A DNA stretch of 64,000 nt from Solirubrobacter deserti (GCF_003344625.1 NZ_QPKJ02000002.1:558001-622000); one strand, 5' to 3'. Positions 7,864 through 16,528 are shown, counted from the stretch's first letter. Translations and numbers: made by a program. Notes: generated from the letters alone by a model not told the origin.

Positions 7864-9432
7864 ATGCTCCGCCTTCACGCCGTGCTCATGACCGCCGCTG
7901 TCCTCGCCATCGCGGGCTGCGGCGCCCAGAACTCCTCCTCCGACTCCGGCTCGCCGCGGGCCGCCGCGGGTGGCGAGGGCGGCACGGTGCGCGTCGCCGT
8001 CGGCCAGCGCGCCGGCAACCTGGACCCGCACGACTACGCGGGCCTCTTCCAGGTCCAGGACCTGCTGTTCGAGGGCCTCGTCAAGTACGACCGGGGCGGC
8101 GAGATCGCGCCGAGCCTCGCCGAGTCCTGGGAAGTCAGCGAGGACGGTCTGACGTACACGTTCAAGCTGCGCGAGGGCGTGAAGTTCACCGACGGCACGC
8201 CCGTCGACGCCGAGGCGGTGGAGTGGAACTTCAAGCGCTGGGCGGGCAAGGAGGACACGGAGTGGCTCGGCCTCTCGCGCGTGTTCAAGGCGATGAAGGT
8301 CGTCGACCCGATGACGTTCGAGCTGACGCTCGAGCAGGCTTACCCGCCCGCGCTGCAGGAGCTCGCCTACATCCGCCCGGTGCGGCTGTTGAGCCCGCAG
8401 TCGGTCGACGCGGAGGGCCTGTACACCAAGCCGGTCGGGACCGGGGCGTGGGTGCTCGAGAAGTCCGACCGCAACGGCGCGTCCTTCAACCGCAACGAGG
8501 ACTACTGGGGCACCAAGCCCAAGCCCGCCCGCCTCGAGCTTGACGTCATCCCGGACGCGCAGACGCGCCTGAGCGCCCTGCGCGCCGGTGACGTCGACAT
8601 CATCGGTGGCGAGTTCACGGCGCCGCTGACGCCGCGCAACGCGCTCGCGCTCAAGAACGCCGCCAACGTCAAGCTGGTCAACGAGACCGGCACCGGCACG
8701 CTCGTGCTCGCGTTCAACGAGGCCAAGGCGCCGTTCAACGACCAGCGCCTGCGCACGGCGGTCAACAAGGTGATCGACCGCAAGGCGATCGCCAAGGCGC
8801 TGTACTTCGGCTTCGGTGAGCCCGCCGGCAACCTGTTCCCGGAGTCGGTCCCGTTCTCCGGCGCTCGCCAGGAGATCCCCGCGGTCGACAAGGCCGCCGC
8901 CGCGCAGCTGGTCAAGGCGGCCGGCTACGGCCCGGGCAAGCCGCTGAAGGTCACGCTGCTGAGCTCGGAGGACGCGATCCCGGGCGGCCGTGCGATGGCC
9001 GAGGTCATCCAGAGCGCGGTCAAGGAGATCGGCATCCAGGTCGAGGTCCGGCTCGTCGACCACGCCACGCGCCACAAGGAGATCGCCAAGCGCGCGTACG
9101 ACCTTGCCTTCTACGCGACCTACGCGGCGCCGTACGACCCGTACGGCAGCTTCGGCGCCGTGTTCGACAGCCGCACCGAGATCGGCGTCGACGGCAAGAT
9201 CTTCATGGACGCCAAGCACCTGGATCCGATGATCGACGACGCGCTCGCCGCCACCGGCGACGAGATCGAGCCGGCGTTCGAGCAGATCTACACCTGGCTG
9301 CGCGAGCGGGACGCGTTCGTGCCGCTCGTCTACACGCAGCGCATCTGGGCGCACAGCGACAAGGTGCAGGGCCTCGAGCTCCCCGCCACCGAGTACGAGC
9401 TGCCGCTGCACACGCTCTCCGTCCTCGAGTAG
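7864..9432 (+). CDS. nikA: ABC importer substrate-binding lipoprotein, NikA-like
   Basis: 522 residues with a lipoprotein signal (lipobox AIAGC), so it is anchored outside the membrane. It belongs to solute-binding family 5 (peptide/nickel). Compared from memory with E. coli NikA (524 residues), long blocks match: LVKY...G.I.P.LA.SW..SEDG.T.TF.LR..VKF, LQELA.-RP, VGTG.W.L...., NE.YWG.KP, V.NVIPD..TR, N.AKAP.N, SM/AMAE.IQ and APYDP. That is closer than I would expect for a plain dipeptide binder. Histidines I recall around the APYDP segment of NikA are tyrosines here, so the chelated ligand may differ. It heads a five-gene operon. A GAGGTGGGG ribosome-binding site precedes the ATG. Dipeptide transport is the main alternative. 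Confidence 0.75.
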   Translation: MLRLHAVLMTAAVLAIAGCGAQNSSSDSGSPRAAAGGEGGTVRVAVGQRAGNLDPHDYAGLFQVQDLLFEGLVKYDRGGEIAPSLAESWEVSEDGLTYTFKLREGVKFTDGTPVDAEAVEWNFKRWAGKEDTEWLGLSRVFKAMKVVDPMTFELTLEQAYPPALQELAYIRPVRLLSPQSVDAEGLYTKPVGTGAWVLEKSDRNGASFNRNEDYWGTKPKPARLELDVIPDAQTRLSALRAGDVDIIGGEFTAPLTPRNALALKNAANVKLVNETGTGTLVLAFNEAKAPFNDQRLRTAVNKVIDRKAIAKALYFGFGEPAGNLFPESVPFSGARQEIPAVDKAAAAQLVKAAGYGPGKPLKVTLLSSEDAIPGGRAMAEVIQSAVKEIGIQVEVRLVDHATRHKEIAKRAYDLAFYATYAAPYDPYGSFGAVFDSRTEIGVDGKIFMDAKHLDPMIDDALAATGDEIEPAFEQIYTWLRERDAFVPLVYTQRIWAHSDKVQGLELPATEYELPLHTLSVLE

Positions 9433-9436
9433 CGCG

Positions 9437-10384
9437 ATGGTCCGCTTCATCCTGCGCCGCGTCGCCACCGCGATCCTCGTGCTCGCGGTGGCGTCGGTCG
9501 CGGTCTTCACGCTCGTGACGCTCGCGCCGGGCGACCCGGCGCAGATCGTCGCCGAGCGCCGCTCGTTCGGCGCCGACCGCGAGATGGTCGAGCGCGTCCG
9601 GGCCGAGCTCGGGTTGGACCGCCCGCTGCCGGTCCGCTACCTGGACTGGCTCGGGGACGTCGTCCGCGGCGACCTCGGCACGTCACTGCGCACCAACGGC
9701 GAGATCTGGGCCGAGCTGCGCGAGCGCACGCCCACGACCGTCCTGCTCGTGGTGGGCGCGACGCTGTTCGCGCTGATCGCCGGCGTGGGCATCGGCATCC
9801 TCGGGGCGCTGTTCCCCAGCGGGCTCGGGGACCGCCTGTCGCGCTTGACGGCGCTGGCGGCCGTGAGCATCCCGAGCTTCTACCTCGGCGCGCTGCTCGT
9901 GCTGCTGTTCGCCGTCACGCTGCAGTGGCTGCCGTCCGAAGGGGTCAGCGGGCCGGCGTCCTGGCTGTTGCCGTGCCTCACGCTCGGCCTGGCGTCCGGC
10001 GCCGTGCTCTCACGGGTGGTCCGGGTCGGCCTGGCCGAGGCGCTCTCCTCGCGTTACGTGACCACCGCCCTGAGCCGCGGCCGCGGCCGCACGGGAATCG
10101 TGCTGCGTGACGCGCTGCCGAACGTCGCCGTCCCGACGCTCACCGCGCTCGCGACCCAGATCGGCGTGATCATCACCGGCGCGATCGTGATCGAGGCCGT
10201 GTTCTCGTGGCAGGGCGCCGCGATCTACTTCCTCGAGGCCGTCAAGTTCCGTGACTTCCCGGTGCTGCAGGCGTGGCTGCTGCTGTTCGCCGCGCTGTTC
10301 GTGACCATCAACACCGCCGTGGACATCGCCGCGCGGGCGATCGACCCGCGCATGCGGCGCGCGGTCGCGGAGGGCATGACGTGA
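9437..10384 (+). CDS. nikB: ABC importer permease, NikB/DppB-type
   Basis: 315 residues, matching the usual NikB length. It starts MVRFILRRV, a typical basic start before the first helix, has a periplasmic loop with APGDPA and RAELGLDRPLPVRY, and six membrane segments with the BPD_transp_1 coupling region ALSRGRGRTGIVLRDALPN in place of the EAA loop. It forms the membrane channel with the NikC-like protein. Four bases separate it from the binding protein, and its TGA overlaps the GTG of the next gene, so the operon is tightly coupled. Confidence 0.85.
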   Translation: MVRFILRRVATAILVLAVASVAVFTLVTLAPGDPAQIVAERRSFGADREMVERVRAELGLDRPLPVRYLDWLGDVVRGDLGTSLRTNGEIWAELRERTPTTVLLVVGATLFALIAGVGIGILGALFPSGLGDRLSRLTALAAVSIPSFYLGALLVLLFAVTLQWLPSEGVSGPASWLLPCLTLGLASGAVLSRVVRVGLAEALSSRYVTTALSRGRGRTGIVLRDALPNVAVPTLTALATQIGVIITGAIVIEAVFSWQGAAIYFLEAVKFRDFPVLQAWLLLFAALFVTINTAVDIAARAIDPRMRRAVAEGMT

Positions 10385-11211
10385 AGGGCGTCGCGATCGT
10401 CGTCGGGCTGTTCGCGCTGCTCGCCCTGCTCGGCCCGGAGCTCGCGCCGTACGCGCCGGACGACGACGACCTCGAGCACATCCTCGAGGGCCCGAGCGCC
10501 GCACACCTGCTCGGCACGGACGAGATCGGGCGCGACCAGCTCTCACGCATGCTGCACGCGGCGCGCACCTCGCTCAGCACGGTCGCGCTCGTGCTCGCCG
10601 GGGCGCTGTCGTTCGGCGTGCTCGTGGGCTCGATCGCGGCGCTACGGGGCGGGATCGTCGACGAGGTCCTGATGCGGATCACCGACGTTGCGCTCGCCGT
10701 TCCGAACCTCGTGATCGCGCTCGCGATCCTGGGCTTCATGGGCGCGGGCACGACGAACATGGTGTTCGCGCTGATGCTCGCCGCCTGGCCGGCCTACGCC
10801 CGCTTGAGCCGGACGCTGATCGTGCAGATCAAGCGCCGGCCGTACATCGAGGCGGTGCAGCTGATGGGCGCCCGCCGCACGTGGATCCTGCGCCGGCACC
10901 TCGTGCCCGCCGTGCTCGGGCCCGTGCTCGTCTACGCCACCGCCGACGCCGGCTTCATCGTCGTCTCGGTCGCCACGCTGTCGTTCCTCGGCCTCGGCGT
11001 CCAGCCGCCCACGCCGGAGTGGGGCCAGATGCTCGTCTCCAATCTGCAGTTCATGGAGACGCGGCCCGAGCTGGTGGTCTTCCCCGGCCTGGCGCTGACG
11101 CTGCTGGTCATCGGATTCAACTTCGCGGGGGAGCGGGTCGCGCTCGACCGCGTCCCGCGACCGCTGTCGAAACGGGCGCTCGCTCGCCGGCGCAAGGAGG
11201 CCCTGGCATGA
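10381..11211 (+). CDS. nikC: ABC importer permease, NikC/DppC-type
   Basis: 276 residues from a GTG that overlaps the upstream stop (GTGA); an in-frame start further upstream would lie inside the previous gene. The N-terminus is one helix followed by HLLGTDEIGRDQLSRML, the family hallmark of DppC/NikC second permeases. The coupling loop EAVQLMGARRTWILRRHLVP (EAA-like) is present before the last helices. It pairs with the NikB-like permease. Its stop overlaps the ATG of the first ATPase gene. Confidence 0.85.
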   Translation: MKGVAIVVGLFALLALLGPELAPYAPDDDDLEHILEGPSAAHLLGTDEIGRDQLSRMLHAARTSLSTVALVLAGALSFGVLVGSIAALRGGIVDEVLMRITDVALAVPNLVIALAILGFMGAGTTNMVFALMLAAWPAYARLSRTLIVQIKRRPYIEAVQLMGARRTWILRRHLVPAVLGPVLVYATADAGFIVVSVATLSFLGLGVQPPTPEWGQMLVSNLQFMETRPELVVFPGLALTLLVIGFNFAGERVALDRVPRPLSKRALARRRKEALA

Positions 11212-12125
11212 CGCTCGTCGCCGAGCACCTGACGGTCCGCCTGTATCCCGCGAAGGGCGTCGTGCACGCCGTCGACGACGTCTCCTGGAGGCTGCACGCG
11301 GGCAAGACGCTCGCGATCGTGGGGGAGAGCGGGTCGGGTAAGACCGTCGGCACGCTGGCACCGCTCGGGCTGCTCCCGCCCGGCGTGAGTGCCGACGTGG
11401 AAGGCTCGCTGACGCTCGACGGGGCCCCACCCGTGCTCGGGCGCGAGGTCGGCGTCGTCTTCCAGGACCCGCCGAGCGCGCTGAACCCGCTGCGCCGCGT
11501 CGGTTCGCAGGTCGCGGACGCCACGGGCCTGCGCCGCCGCGCCGCGCGCGAGCGCGCGATCGAGCTGCTCGAGCTGGTCGGCCTGCCCGATCCGGTGCGC
11601 GCCGCCGACGCCTACCCGCACGAGCTGAGCGGCGGCATGCTCCAGCGCGCGATGATCGCCGGCGCGCTGGCGGGCGAGCCGCGCGTGCTGATCGCCGACG
11701 AGCCGACGACCGCGCTGGACCCGTCGATGCAGGACCAGGTGCTCGACGTGCTGGCCGAGCTGCAGGCGCGGCTCGCCCTCGCGCTGCTGCTGATCACGCA
11801 CGACATCGGCGTCGTCAAGCGGATGGCCGACGACATCGCGGTGATGTACGCGGGCCGGATCGTCGAGTACGGGCCCGCGGCCAGGCTAGTGCACGCGCCC
11901 GAGCATCCCTACACGCAGGGGCTGCTGGCCGCGATCCCGGCGGCGGACGCCGCGCCGGGCACCCGCTTCGTCGGCCTGGAGGGCGCGCCGCCCGAGCTCA
12001 CGCAGCGCATCCGCGGCTGCGCGTTCGCCCCGCGCTGCCCGCTGGCGATCGGCGCCTGCCGCACCGACCGCCCGCAGCTGGTCGACGGCGTGTCCTGCCA
12101 CGTCCGGACGGGGGTCGCGGCGTGA
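11208..12125 (+). CDS. nikD: ABC importer ATPase 1, NikD/DppD-type
   Basis: 305 residues from an ATG overlapping the upstream TGA. Walker A is GESGSGKT, the signature is LSGGMLQRAMIA and Walker B is RVLIADEPTTALD, with the switch histidine in LLITHD. The C-terminal 60 residues form the oligopeptide/nickel extension (oligo_HPY) with the spaced cysteines CAFAPRCPLAIGAC, which in relatives holds an Fe-S cluster or structural metal. It is longer than E. coli NikD because of that extension, a feature of DppD-like proteins. Its TGA overlaps the GTG of the partner ATPase. Confidence 0.85.
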   Translation: MTLVAEHLTVRLYPAKGVVHAVDDVSWRLHAGKTLAIVGESGSGKTVGTLAPLGLLPPGVSADVEGSLTLDGAPPVLGREVGVVFQDPPSALNPLRRVGSQVADATGLRRRAARERAIELLELVGLPDPVRAADAYPHELSGGMLQRAMIAGALAGEPRVLIADEPTTALDPSMQDQVLDVLAELQARLALALLLITHDIGVVKRMADDIAVMYAGRIVEYGPAARLVHAPEHPYTQGLLAAIPAADAAPGTRFVGLEGAPPELTQRIRGCAFAPRCPLAIGACRTDRPQLVDGVSCHVRTGVAA

Positions 12126-12820
12126 ACGGTCGTTTGGTGGTGGACGACGTCCACGTGCGCTTCGGCGACGTGGTCGCGGTCGACGGCGTCTCGCTCGACC
12201 TCGCGCCCGGCGAGATCCTCGGGCTGGTGGGCGACTCGGGCTGCGGCAAGACGACGCTTGCGCGCGTGATCGTCGGGCTCGAGCAGCCGCAGGCCGGGCG
12301 CGTGTTCCTCGACGGTGAGGACCTCACGGCGCTGCGCGGCGCGCGCCGGCGCGAGGTCCGGCGGCGCGTCCAGCTCGTCTTCCAGGACCCGGAGTCCAGC
12401 CTGAGCCCGCGGCTCACGATCGGCCAGACGCTCGAGGAGCCGCTGCTGGTCGCGGGGATGCGGTCGCGGCGCGAGCGGGTCAAGCGCGTGACCGAACTGC
12501 TGGAGCTGGTGGGGCTGCCGGCGACGCTCGCCGGGCGGCGCCCGCGCGCGCTCTCGGGCGGCCAGCGCCAGCGCATCGGGATCGCCCGCGCGCTGGCCTC
12601 CAAGCCCGACGTGCTCGTGTGCGACGAGCCCGTCTCCTCGCTGGACGCGTCAGTGCGCGCGCAAGTGATGAACGTGCTGCTGGACCTGCGCGACGAGCTC
12701 GACGTTAGCGTGCTGTTGATCGCGCACGACCACGACCTGGTCAGGCAGGCATCCGACCGCGTGCTCGCGATGGCCGCCGGACGGCTTGGCTCGCCAGCGC
12801 AAGCGCTCCAGCGACGCTGA
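12122..12820 (+). CDS. nikE: ABC importer ATPase 2, NikE/DppF-type, short
   Basis: 232 residues from a GTG. Walker A is GDSGCGKTT, the signature LSGGQRQRIGIARAL and Walker B DVLVCDEPVSSLD, so the ATPase core is complete. It stops soon after the switch region and lacks the 60-90 residue C-terminal extension seen in DppF; NikE proteins are also short. The final 80 bases overlap the convergent second HupE-like gene, and the last residues (RLGSPAQALQRR) look like tail produced by that overlap. It completes a five-gene importer with every gene within four bases of the next. Confidence 0.8.
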   Translation: MNGRLVVDDVHVRFGDVVAVDGVSLDLAPGEILGLVGDSGCGKTTLARVIVGLEQPQAGRVFLDGEDLTALRGARRREVRRRVQLVFQDPESSLSPRLTIGQTLEEPLLVAGMRSRRERVKRVTELLELVGLPATLAGRRPRALSGGQRQRIGIARALASKPDVLVCDEPVSSLDASVRAQVMNVLLDLRDELDVSVLLIAHDHDLVRQASDRVLAMAAGRLGSPAQALQRR

Positions 12821-13649
12821 CGACCACGGCGGTACCGAGCACGACCCCGACGGCGAAGCCGGGCAGGGCGACCGTGTCCGGCACCGCGACGGCGAGCGCC
12901 AGCCCGTGCATCAACGCGAGGCCGAAGACGACCGCGAGCTGTCGGCTGCCGCCGATGCCCAGGACGGGCAGCGCCGCGACGCCGACGATCGACGCCACCG
13001 TCAGCCCCTCGAGCACCCGCTCGGACACGTTCACGACGTCGAAGACGCCGAGGAAGAGCCCGAGCACGCTCGCCCCGGTGAAGGCCGCGGCGAACTCGCC
13101 GAACTGGCGGCGGCTGCGCGCGCCGAGCAGCAGGATCGCGAGGAACAGGGCGTGCTCCCACCCGACCGCGATCGCCTCGAAGCCCTCCGCGAGCCAGCGC
13201 GGGAACTCGGGGGTCTTGGCCTCGAGCAGCGAGTGGTCCAGGTCGAAGCGGAAGGTGCCGCTCGTGCCGCCCAGGTCGTAGTCCACCCGGTCGGTGAGCA
13301 ACAGCTCGTTGATGACCGCGAACTCGCCGTATTGATGCGGACACTCGAAGCGCATGTACACGCGCGTGAACGGCGCGCCCTGGAAGCGCTCCGGCGTGGC
13401 GTGCGACATGCCGCCGGCGCACGTCTGGTTGTCCACGGACATGCGCAGGTTGTTGGACATGAAGTTCCCGATCGACTCGCGGTCGTCGCCGCCGGCGCGG
13501 CTGGCCAGCTCGTCGGCCGGAATGCCCAGCACCCACGAGATCCGGGGCCCGTCCTGGCGGATCTCGGACGTCCCCGGCCGGGTCACCTCCGCCGTGGCGG
13601 ACGCGGGCAGCAGGAGCGAGCACAGCAGGGCGAGCAGGACGAGTCTCAT
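12741..13649 (-). CDS. HupE/UreJ-type membrane protein, degenerate paralog
   Basis: 302 residues with signal peptide (MRLVLLALLCSLLLPASATA), an extracytoplasmic domain with two Cys, and about six helices. It aligns along its whole length with the HupE-like protein on the other side of the importer (shared I-x-Q-D-G, C-A-G, LGG--GTF-FD, LLLGAR, VxASIV). The metal-family motifs have decayed: GWDHVVFL is GWEHALFL, FTVAHSVTL is FTGASVLGL (His, Ser and Thr lost), and the last His is kept only in LALMHGLAL. It may be a partner, regulator or sensor rather than a permease. Its 3' end overlaps the NikE-like gene by 80 bases. Confidence 0.7.
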   Translation of the reverse strand: MRLVLLALLCSLLLPASATAEVTRPGTSEIRQDGPRISWVLGIPADELASRAGGDDRESIGNFMSNNLRMSVDNQTCAGGMSHATPERFQGAPFTRVYMRFECPHQYGEFAVINELLLTDRVDYDLGGTSGTFRFDLDHSLLEAKTPEFPRWLAEGFEAIAVGWEHALFLAILLLGARSRRQFGEFAAAFTGASVLGLFLGVFDVVNVSERVLEGLTVASIVGVAALPVLGIGGSRQLAVVFGLALMHGLALAVAVPDTVALPGFAVGVVLGTAVVVSVAGALALASQAVRRPSRARGRMPA

Positions 13650-13685
13650 GGCGAGGCCACTCTCACAGCGACTCGTGATCGCCCT

Positions 13686-13706
13686 GTTACGGAAACGTGA
13701 CGTAAC
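13686..13706. promoter_or_regulatory. Inverted repeat GTTACG-N9-CGTAAC between divergent genes
   Basis: A perfect 6-bp inverted repeat lies 37 bases from the HupE-like paralog start and about 70 bases from the phosphatase start. One arm overlaps the GTAACAGG element shared by the two HupE-like genes. A second short palindrome, CCGGTAACCGG, follows at 13710-13720. A repressor or activator site for one or both divergent genes is likely; the protein is unknown. Confidence 0.4.
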
Positions 13707-13776
13707 GGCCCGGTAACCGGCCCCAGGCCCTTCTCACGGAACACTCGCCGCGGTCACACCAAACCCAAGGAGGGTC

Positions 13777-15546
13777 ATGAACGCACCGGTTGCACACCGG
13801 GCGCTTTTGGGCGCCGCGCTCACGGCGGCGCTTTTCGCGGCGGGGATCAACGTCGCTCAGTCCCAGAACGAACCGACCCCGGCCTATCCGGCCGTGGAGA
13901 AGCACAAGCCGACGACGCTGGCGGACCGCATCGTCCTCACCCACGAGGCCGATCCGTCCAACTCGCAGTCGGTCACGTGGCGTACGGACACGACGGTCAA
14001 GACCGCTCAGGCGCAGATCGCGGTAGCGGAAGAGGGCCCCTACTTCGACTCGAAGGCCACGACGGTCCTGGCCACGCGCAACATCCAGCAGAAGTCCGAC
14101 CTGGGCTCCGAGGCCGTGTTCCACACGGTCCGCTTCACCGGCCTGACGCCGGAGACCAAGTACCTCTACCGCGTCGGCGATGGCACGAACTGGAGCGAGT
14201 GGCTCGAGTTCGAGACCGCGGCCGCCACGGCCAAGCCGTTCTCGTTCGTCTACTTCGGCGACGCGCAGAACGACGTGCAGGAGCACTGGTCGCGCGTGAT
14301 CCGCCAGGCGTTCGCGGACGCCCCGGAGGCCAAGCTCACCGTCCACGCCGGCGATCTGATCGACGTCGCCGACAACGACGCGCAGTGGGGCGAGTGGTTC
14401 AAGGCCGGCTCGTTCATCCACGGCATGCGCAACAACATCGCCACGCCGGGCAACCACGAGTACCGCAGCGGCGTGCTCGCCCCGGTCTGGCGCACCCAGT
14501 TCGCGTTCCCGGACAACGGCCCCAAGCAGGGCACGCAGGCCGTCATCGACGCGCTCAAGGACACCGCGTACTACACGGACTACCAGGGCGTCCGGTTCAT
14601 CTCGCTGAACTCGAACACCTCGGCCGTGGCCTCCGCGCTGCGCCCGGAGTTCCTCGAGGTCCAGCGCGCGTGGCTCGAGAGCGTCCTGCAGAACAACCCG
14701 AACAAGTGGACGGTCGCGACCTTCCACCACCCGATGTTCTCCACCGCCGAGGGTCGTAACAACCCGGCGCAGCGTGCGTCCTGGCTCCCGGTCTTCGAGC
14801 GCTACGGCGTCGACCTCGTGCTCCAGGGCCACGACCACTCCTACGGCCGCGGCAACGTGGTCGAGGGCACCACCGCCAACACCGGCAAGACGATCTACGT
14901 CGTCTCCGTGTCCGGCCCGAAGATGTACGAGGCCAACGACTCCAACTGGGTCAACAACGGCGCCGTCGCCCGCAAGATCCTGGAGCAGACGCAGCTCTAC
15001 CAGGTGATCAGCATCGACGGCGACAAGCTGTCCTACAAGTCCAAGACGGCCACCGGCCGCCTCTACGACGACTTCACGATCACCAAGCCCGCCCAGGGCC
15101 CGAAGGTGATCACGGAGAACCTCGAGAGCGAGAAGCCGGCAGGCGTGGGCGGCACCGTCCAGAACACGCTGGCGCTGTCGGTCGAGGGCACCCCGACGCT
15201 CGGCTCGTTCACCCCCGGCGTCGCCGAGGACTACGAGACGTCGTTCCCGGTCAAGGTCACCAGCACCGCCGCCGACGCCACGCTGTCGATCGTCGATCCG
15301 TCGACGAACGCTCCGGGCAAGCTCGTCAACGGCACGTTCTCGCTGGCGCAGCCGCTCCAGGCCGCGGTGAACAACCCGTTCGCCGCCATCAGCGGCAACC
15401 CGCTCGTCCTGCACACGTGGGCCGGCCCGGTCTCCAACGACCAGCTGTCCCTGAAGGTCAAGCAGACGATCGGCGAGACCGAGGCGCTGCGCACCGGCTC
15501 CTACGCGAAGCCGCTGACGCTGACGCTCTCCACCACCAACCCGTAA
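13777..15546 (+). CDS. Secreted purple-acid-phosphatase-like metallophosphoesterase
   Basis: 589 residues behind a strong AAGGAGG ribosome-binding site. A signal peptide (about 1-30) is followed by a fibronectin-like N-terminal domain and a calcineurin-type catalytic domain with the metal-ligand blocks YFGDAQND, HAGDLID, GNHE, TFHHPMF and LQGHDHSYGR in the right order. It should hydrolyse phosphate esters outside the cell. From residue about 456 (15142 onward) a 134-residue C-terminal module follows that is not part of the phosphatase fold; a clear homolog ends the GH78 rhamnosidase at 34029-37580 (shared GRLVNG/GKLVNG, LAQPL, LHTW-GPVSN, LRTGSY and TLTLSTT). No sortase or membrane anchor is visible after it. 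Confidence 0.85.
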   Translation: MNAPVAHRALLGAALTAALFAAGINVAQSQNEPTPAYPAVEKHKPTTLADRIVLTHEADPSNSQSVTWRTDTTVKTAQAQIAVAEEGPYFDSKATTVLATRNIQQKSDLGSEAVFHTVRFTGLTPETKYLYRVGDGTNWSEWLEFETAAATAKPFSFVYFGDAQNDVQEHWSRVIRQAFADAPEAKLTVHAGDLIDVADNDAQWGEWFKAGSFIHGMRNNIATPGNHEYRSGVLAPVWRTQFAFPDNGPKQGTQAVIDALKDTAYYTDYQGVRFISLNSNTSAVASALRPEFLEVQRAWLESVLQNNPNKWTVATFHHPMFSTAEGRNNPAQRASWLPVFERYGVDLVLQGHDHSYGRGNVVEGTTANTGKTIYVVSVSGPKMYEANDSNWVNNGAVARKILEQTQLYQVISIDGDKLSYKSKTATGRLYDDFTITKPAQGPKVITENLESEKPAGVGGTVQNTLALSVEGTPTLGSFTPGVAEDYETSFPVKVTSTAADATLSIVDPSTNAPGKLVNGTFSLAQPLQAAVNNPFAAISGNPLVLHTWAGPVSNDQLSLKVKQTIGETEALRTGSYAKPLTLTLSTTNP

Positions 15547-15560
15547 GCCGAGGGTGCTGC

Positions 15561-15594
15561 ACGGGCCCGCTCCGGTTCGCCGGAGCGGGCCCGT
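15561..15594. terminator. Perfect 15-bp hairpin with TTCG loop
   Basis: Arms 15561-15575 and 15580-15594 are exact inverted repeats around the tetraloop TTCG, an unusually stable loop. It lies between convergent gene ends (phosphatase plus, MetE minus), so it may serve both strands. No T-run follows on either side, so termination would rest on stem strength or Rho. Confidence 0.7.
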
Positions 15595-15600
15595 CGGCGT

Positions 15601-16476
15601 TCAAGCGGCGCTTCGCGACGACAGCCGGCGGCTGCGATCGCGCAGCGTGTGCGAGCAGTCCCACAGCGCCGTGGCCAGCTCGCGCTCGCGCCGGACGGTC
15701 ATCCGGCCGCTTCCGCAGCTCGGGCTCAGCAGGCTCCCGTTGCCGGTCGCGCCCGTCACGGCCAGCGCGGCGTCGAGCCGTGCCATCCCGTGCAGCGCGT
15801 GCTCGGCGCGGTGCGGCTGGACGGCGCCCCACATCAGCCGCGTGCCGCGGGCGAGCAGCGTGCGCGCCGCCGTGCCGTCCACCGGCGCGAGCGCGAGGTC
15901 GAAGGAGAGCACGTCCGGCTTGGCGCGCACGACCGCGTCCCACGGCACCGGTCCGCACAGGTGCAGCCCCCAGGCGGGCGCGCACGCCCGCAGCGGGTCC
16001 CACGCGGCGTCGACGCCGTCGGTCCCGAACAAGTGCAGCGCGGGCTCGTCGACCATCAGCAGCGCGTCCAGGCCCCGGTCGGCCAGCGCGCGGACCTGCG
16101 CGCCAGCGTTCGCCGCCAGCCAGCCCGCCAGCTCCCGGGCGAGCGGCAGCCGCTCGCCCAGCACGTGGGCGAGCGTCACCGGCCCGGTGACCTGCAGCTT
16201 GACGACGCCGTGCGCCGGCGGGCGCTCCTGGAGGCGCGCGAGCAGCGTGTCCCACGCGCGCGGCCGTTCGCGGTCGCGCGCCGGCGACCAGCCGCAGCGG
16301 CCCGCGTCGGCCCCGAGCCACTCGCTCACCATGTCGCCCTCGAGCCGCGGCAGCTGCGGGCAGAACGGGATCTCATAGGCCGCGAGCACATGCTCCACGG
16401 CGGCCTCCACGTCCGTGAACGGCAGGCTCCCGACGCCCGTGGTCGCCCACGGCGGAAGCCGTTCCATCTGCCTCAT
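15601..16476 (-). CDS. Core methionine synthase (MetE C-terminal-domain type)
   Basis: 291 residues, equal to only the catalytic C-terminal half of ordinary MetE (about 750). The start at 16476 is preferred because AAGGA sits seven bases upstream and a longer frame would run through the riboswitch. The zinc ligands are recognisable: HLC (H172, C174), an acidic residue in SFDLALA (D193, where MetE has Glu) and SPSC (C254); also GVGSLPF, TGPVTLA and VDEPAL. It should methylate homocysteine to methionine. It lacks the N-terminal folate-binding half, so the methyl donor is uncertain; related core MetE proteins have been reported to use methylcobalamin. A cobalamin riboswitch precedes it, tying expression to B12. 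The closest alternative is a MetE-like protein of unknown substrate. Confidence 0.8.
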   Translation of the reverse strand: MRQMERLPPWATTGVGSLPFTDVEAAVEHVLAAYEIPFCPQLPRLEGDMVSEWLGADAGRCGWSPARDRERPRAWDTLLARLQERPPAHGVVKLQVTGPVTLAHVLGERLPLARELAGWLAANAGAQVRALADRGLDALLMVDEPALHLFGTDGVDAAWDPLRACAPAWGLHLCGPVPWDAVVRAKPDVLSFDLALAPVDGTAARTLLARGTRLMWGAVQPHRAEHALHGMARLDAALAVTGATGNGSLLSPSCGSGRMTVRRERELATALWDCSHTLRDRSRRLSSRSAA

Positions 16477-16528
16477 CGATCGATCCTTGTGCCGAGCGGC
16501 CCATGCTCGCGAGGCCGCGGTTGTCGGT

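Noticed and set aside
7864..12820. Plain dipeptide (Dpp/Opp) importer
   Set aside because: Not excluded, but the binding protein matches NikA blocks better and the HupE-type neighbours favour a metal; kept as the alternative.
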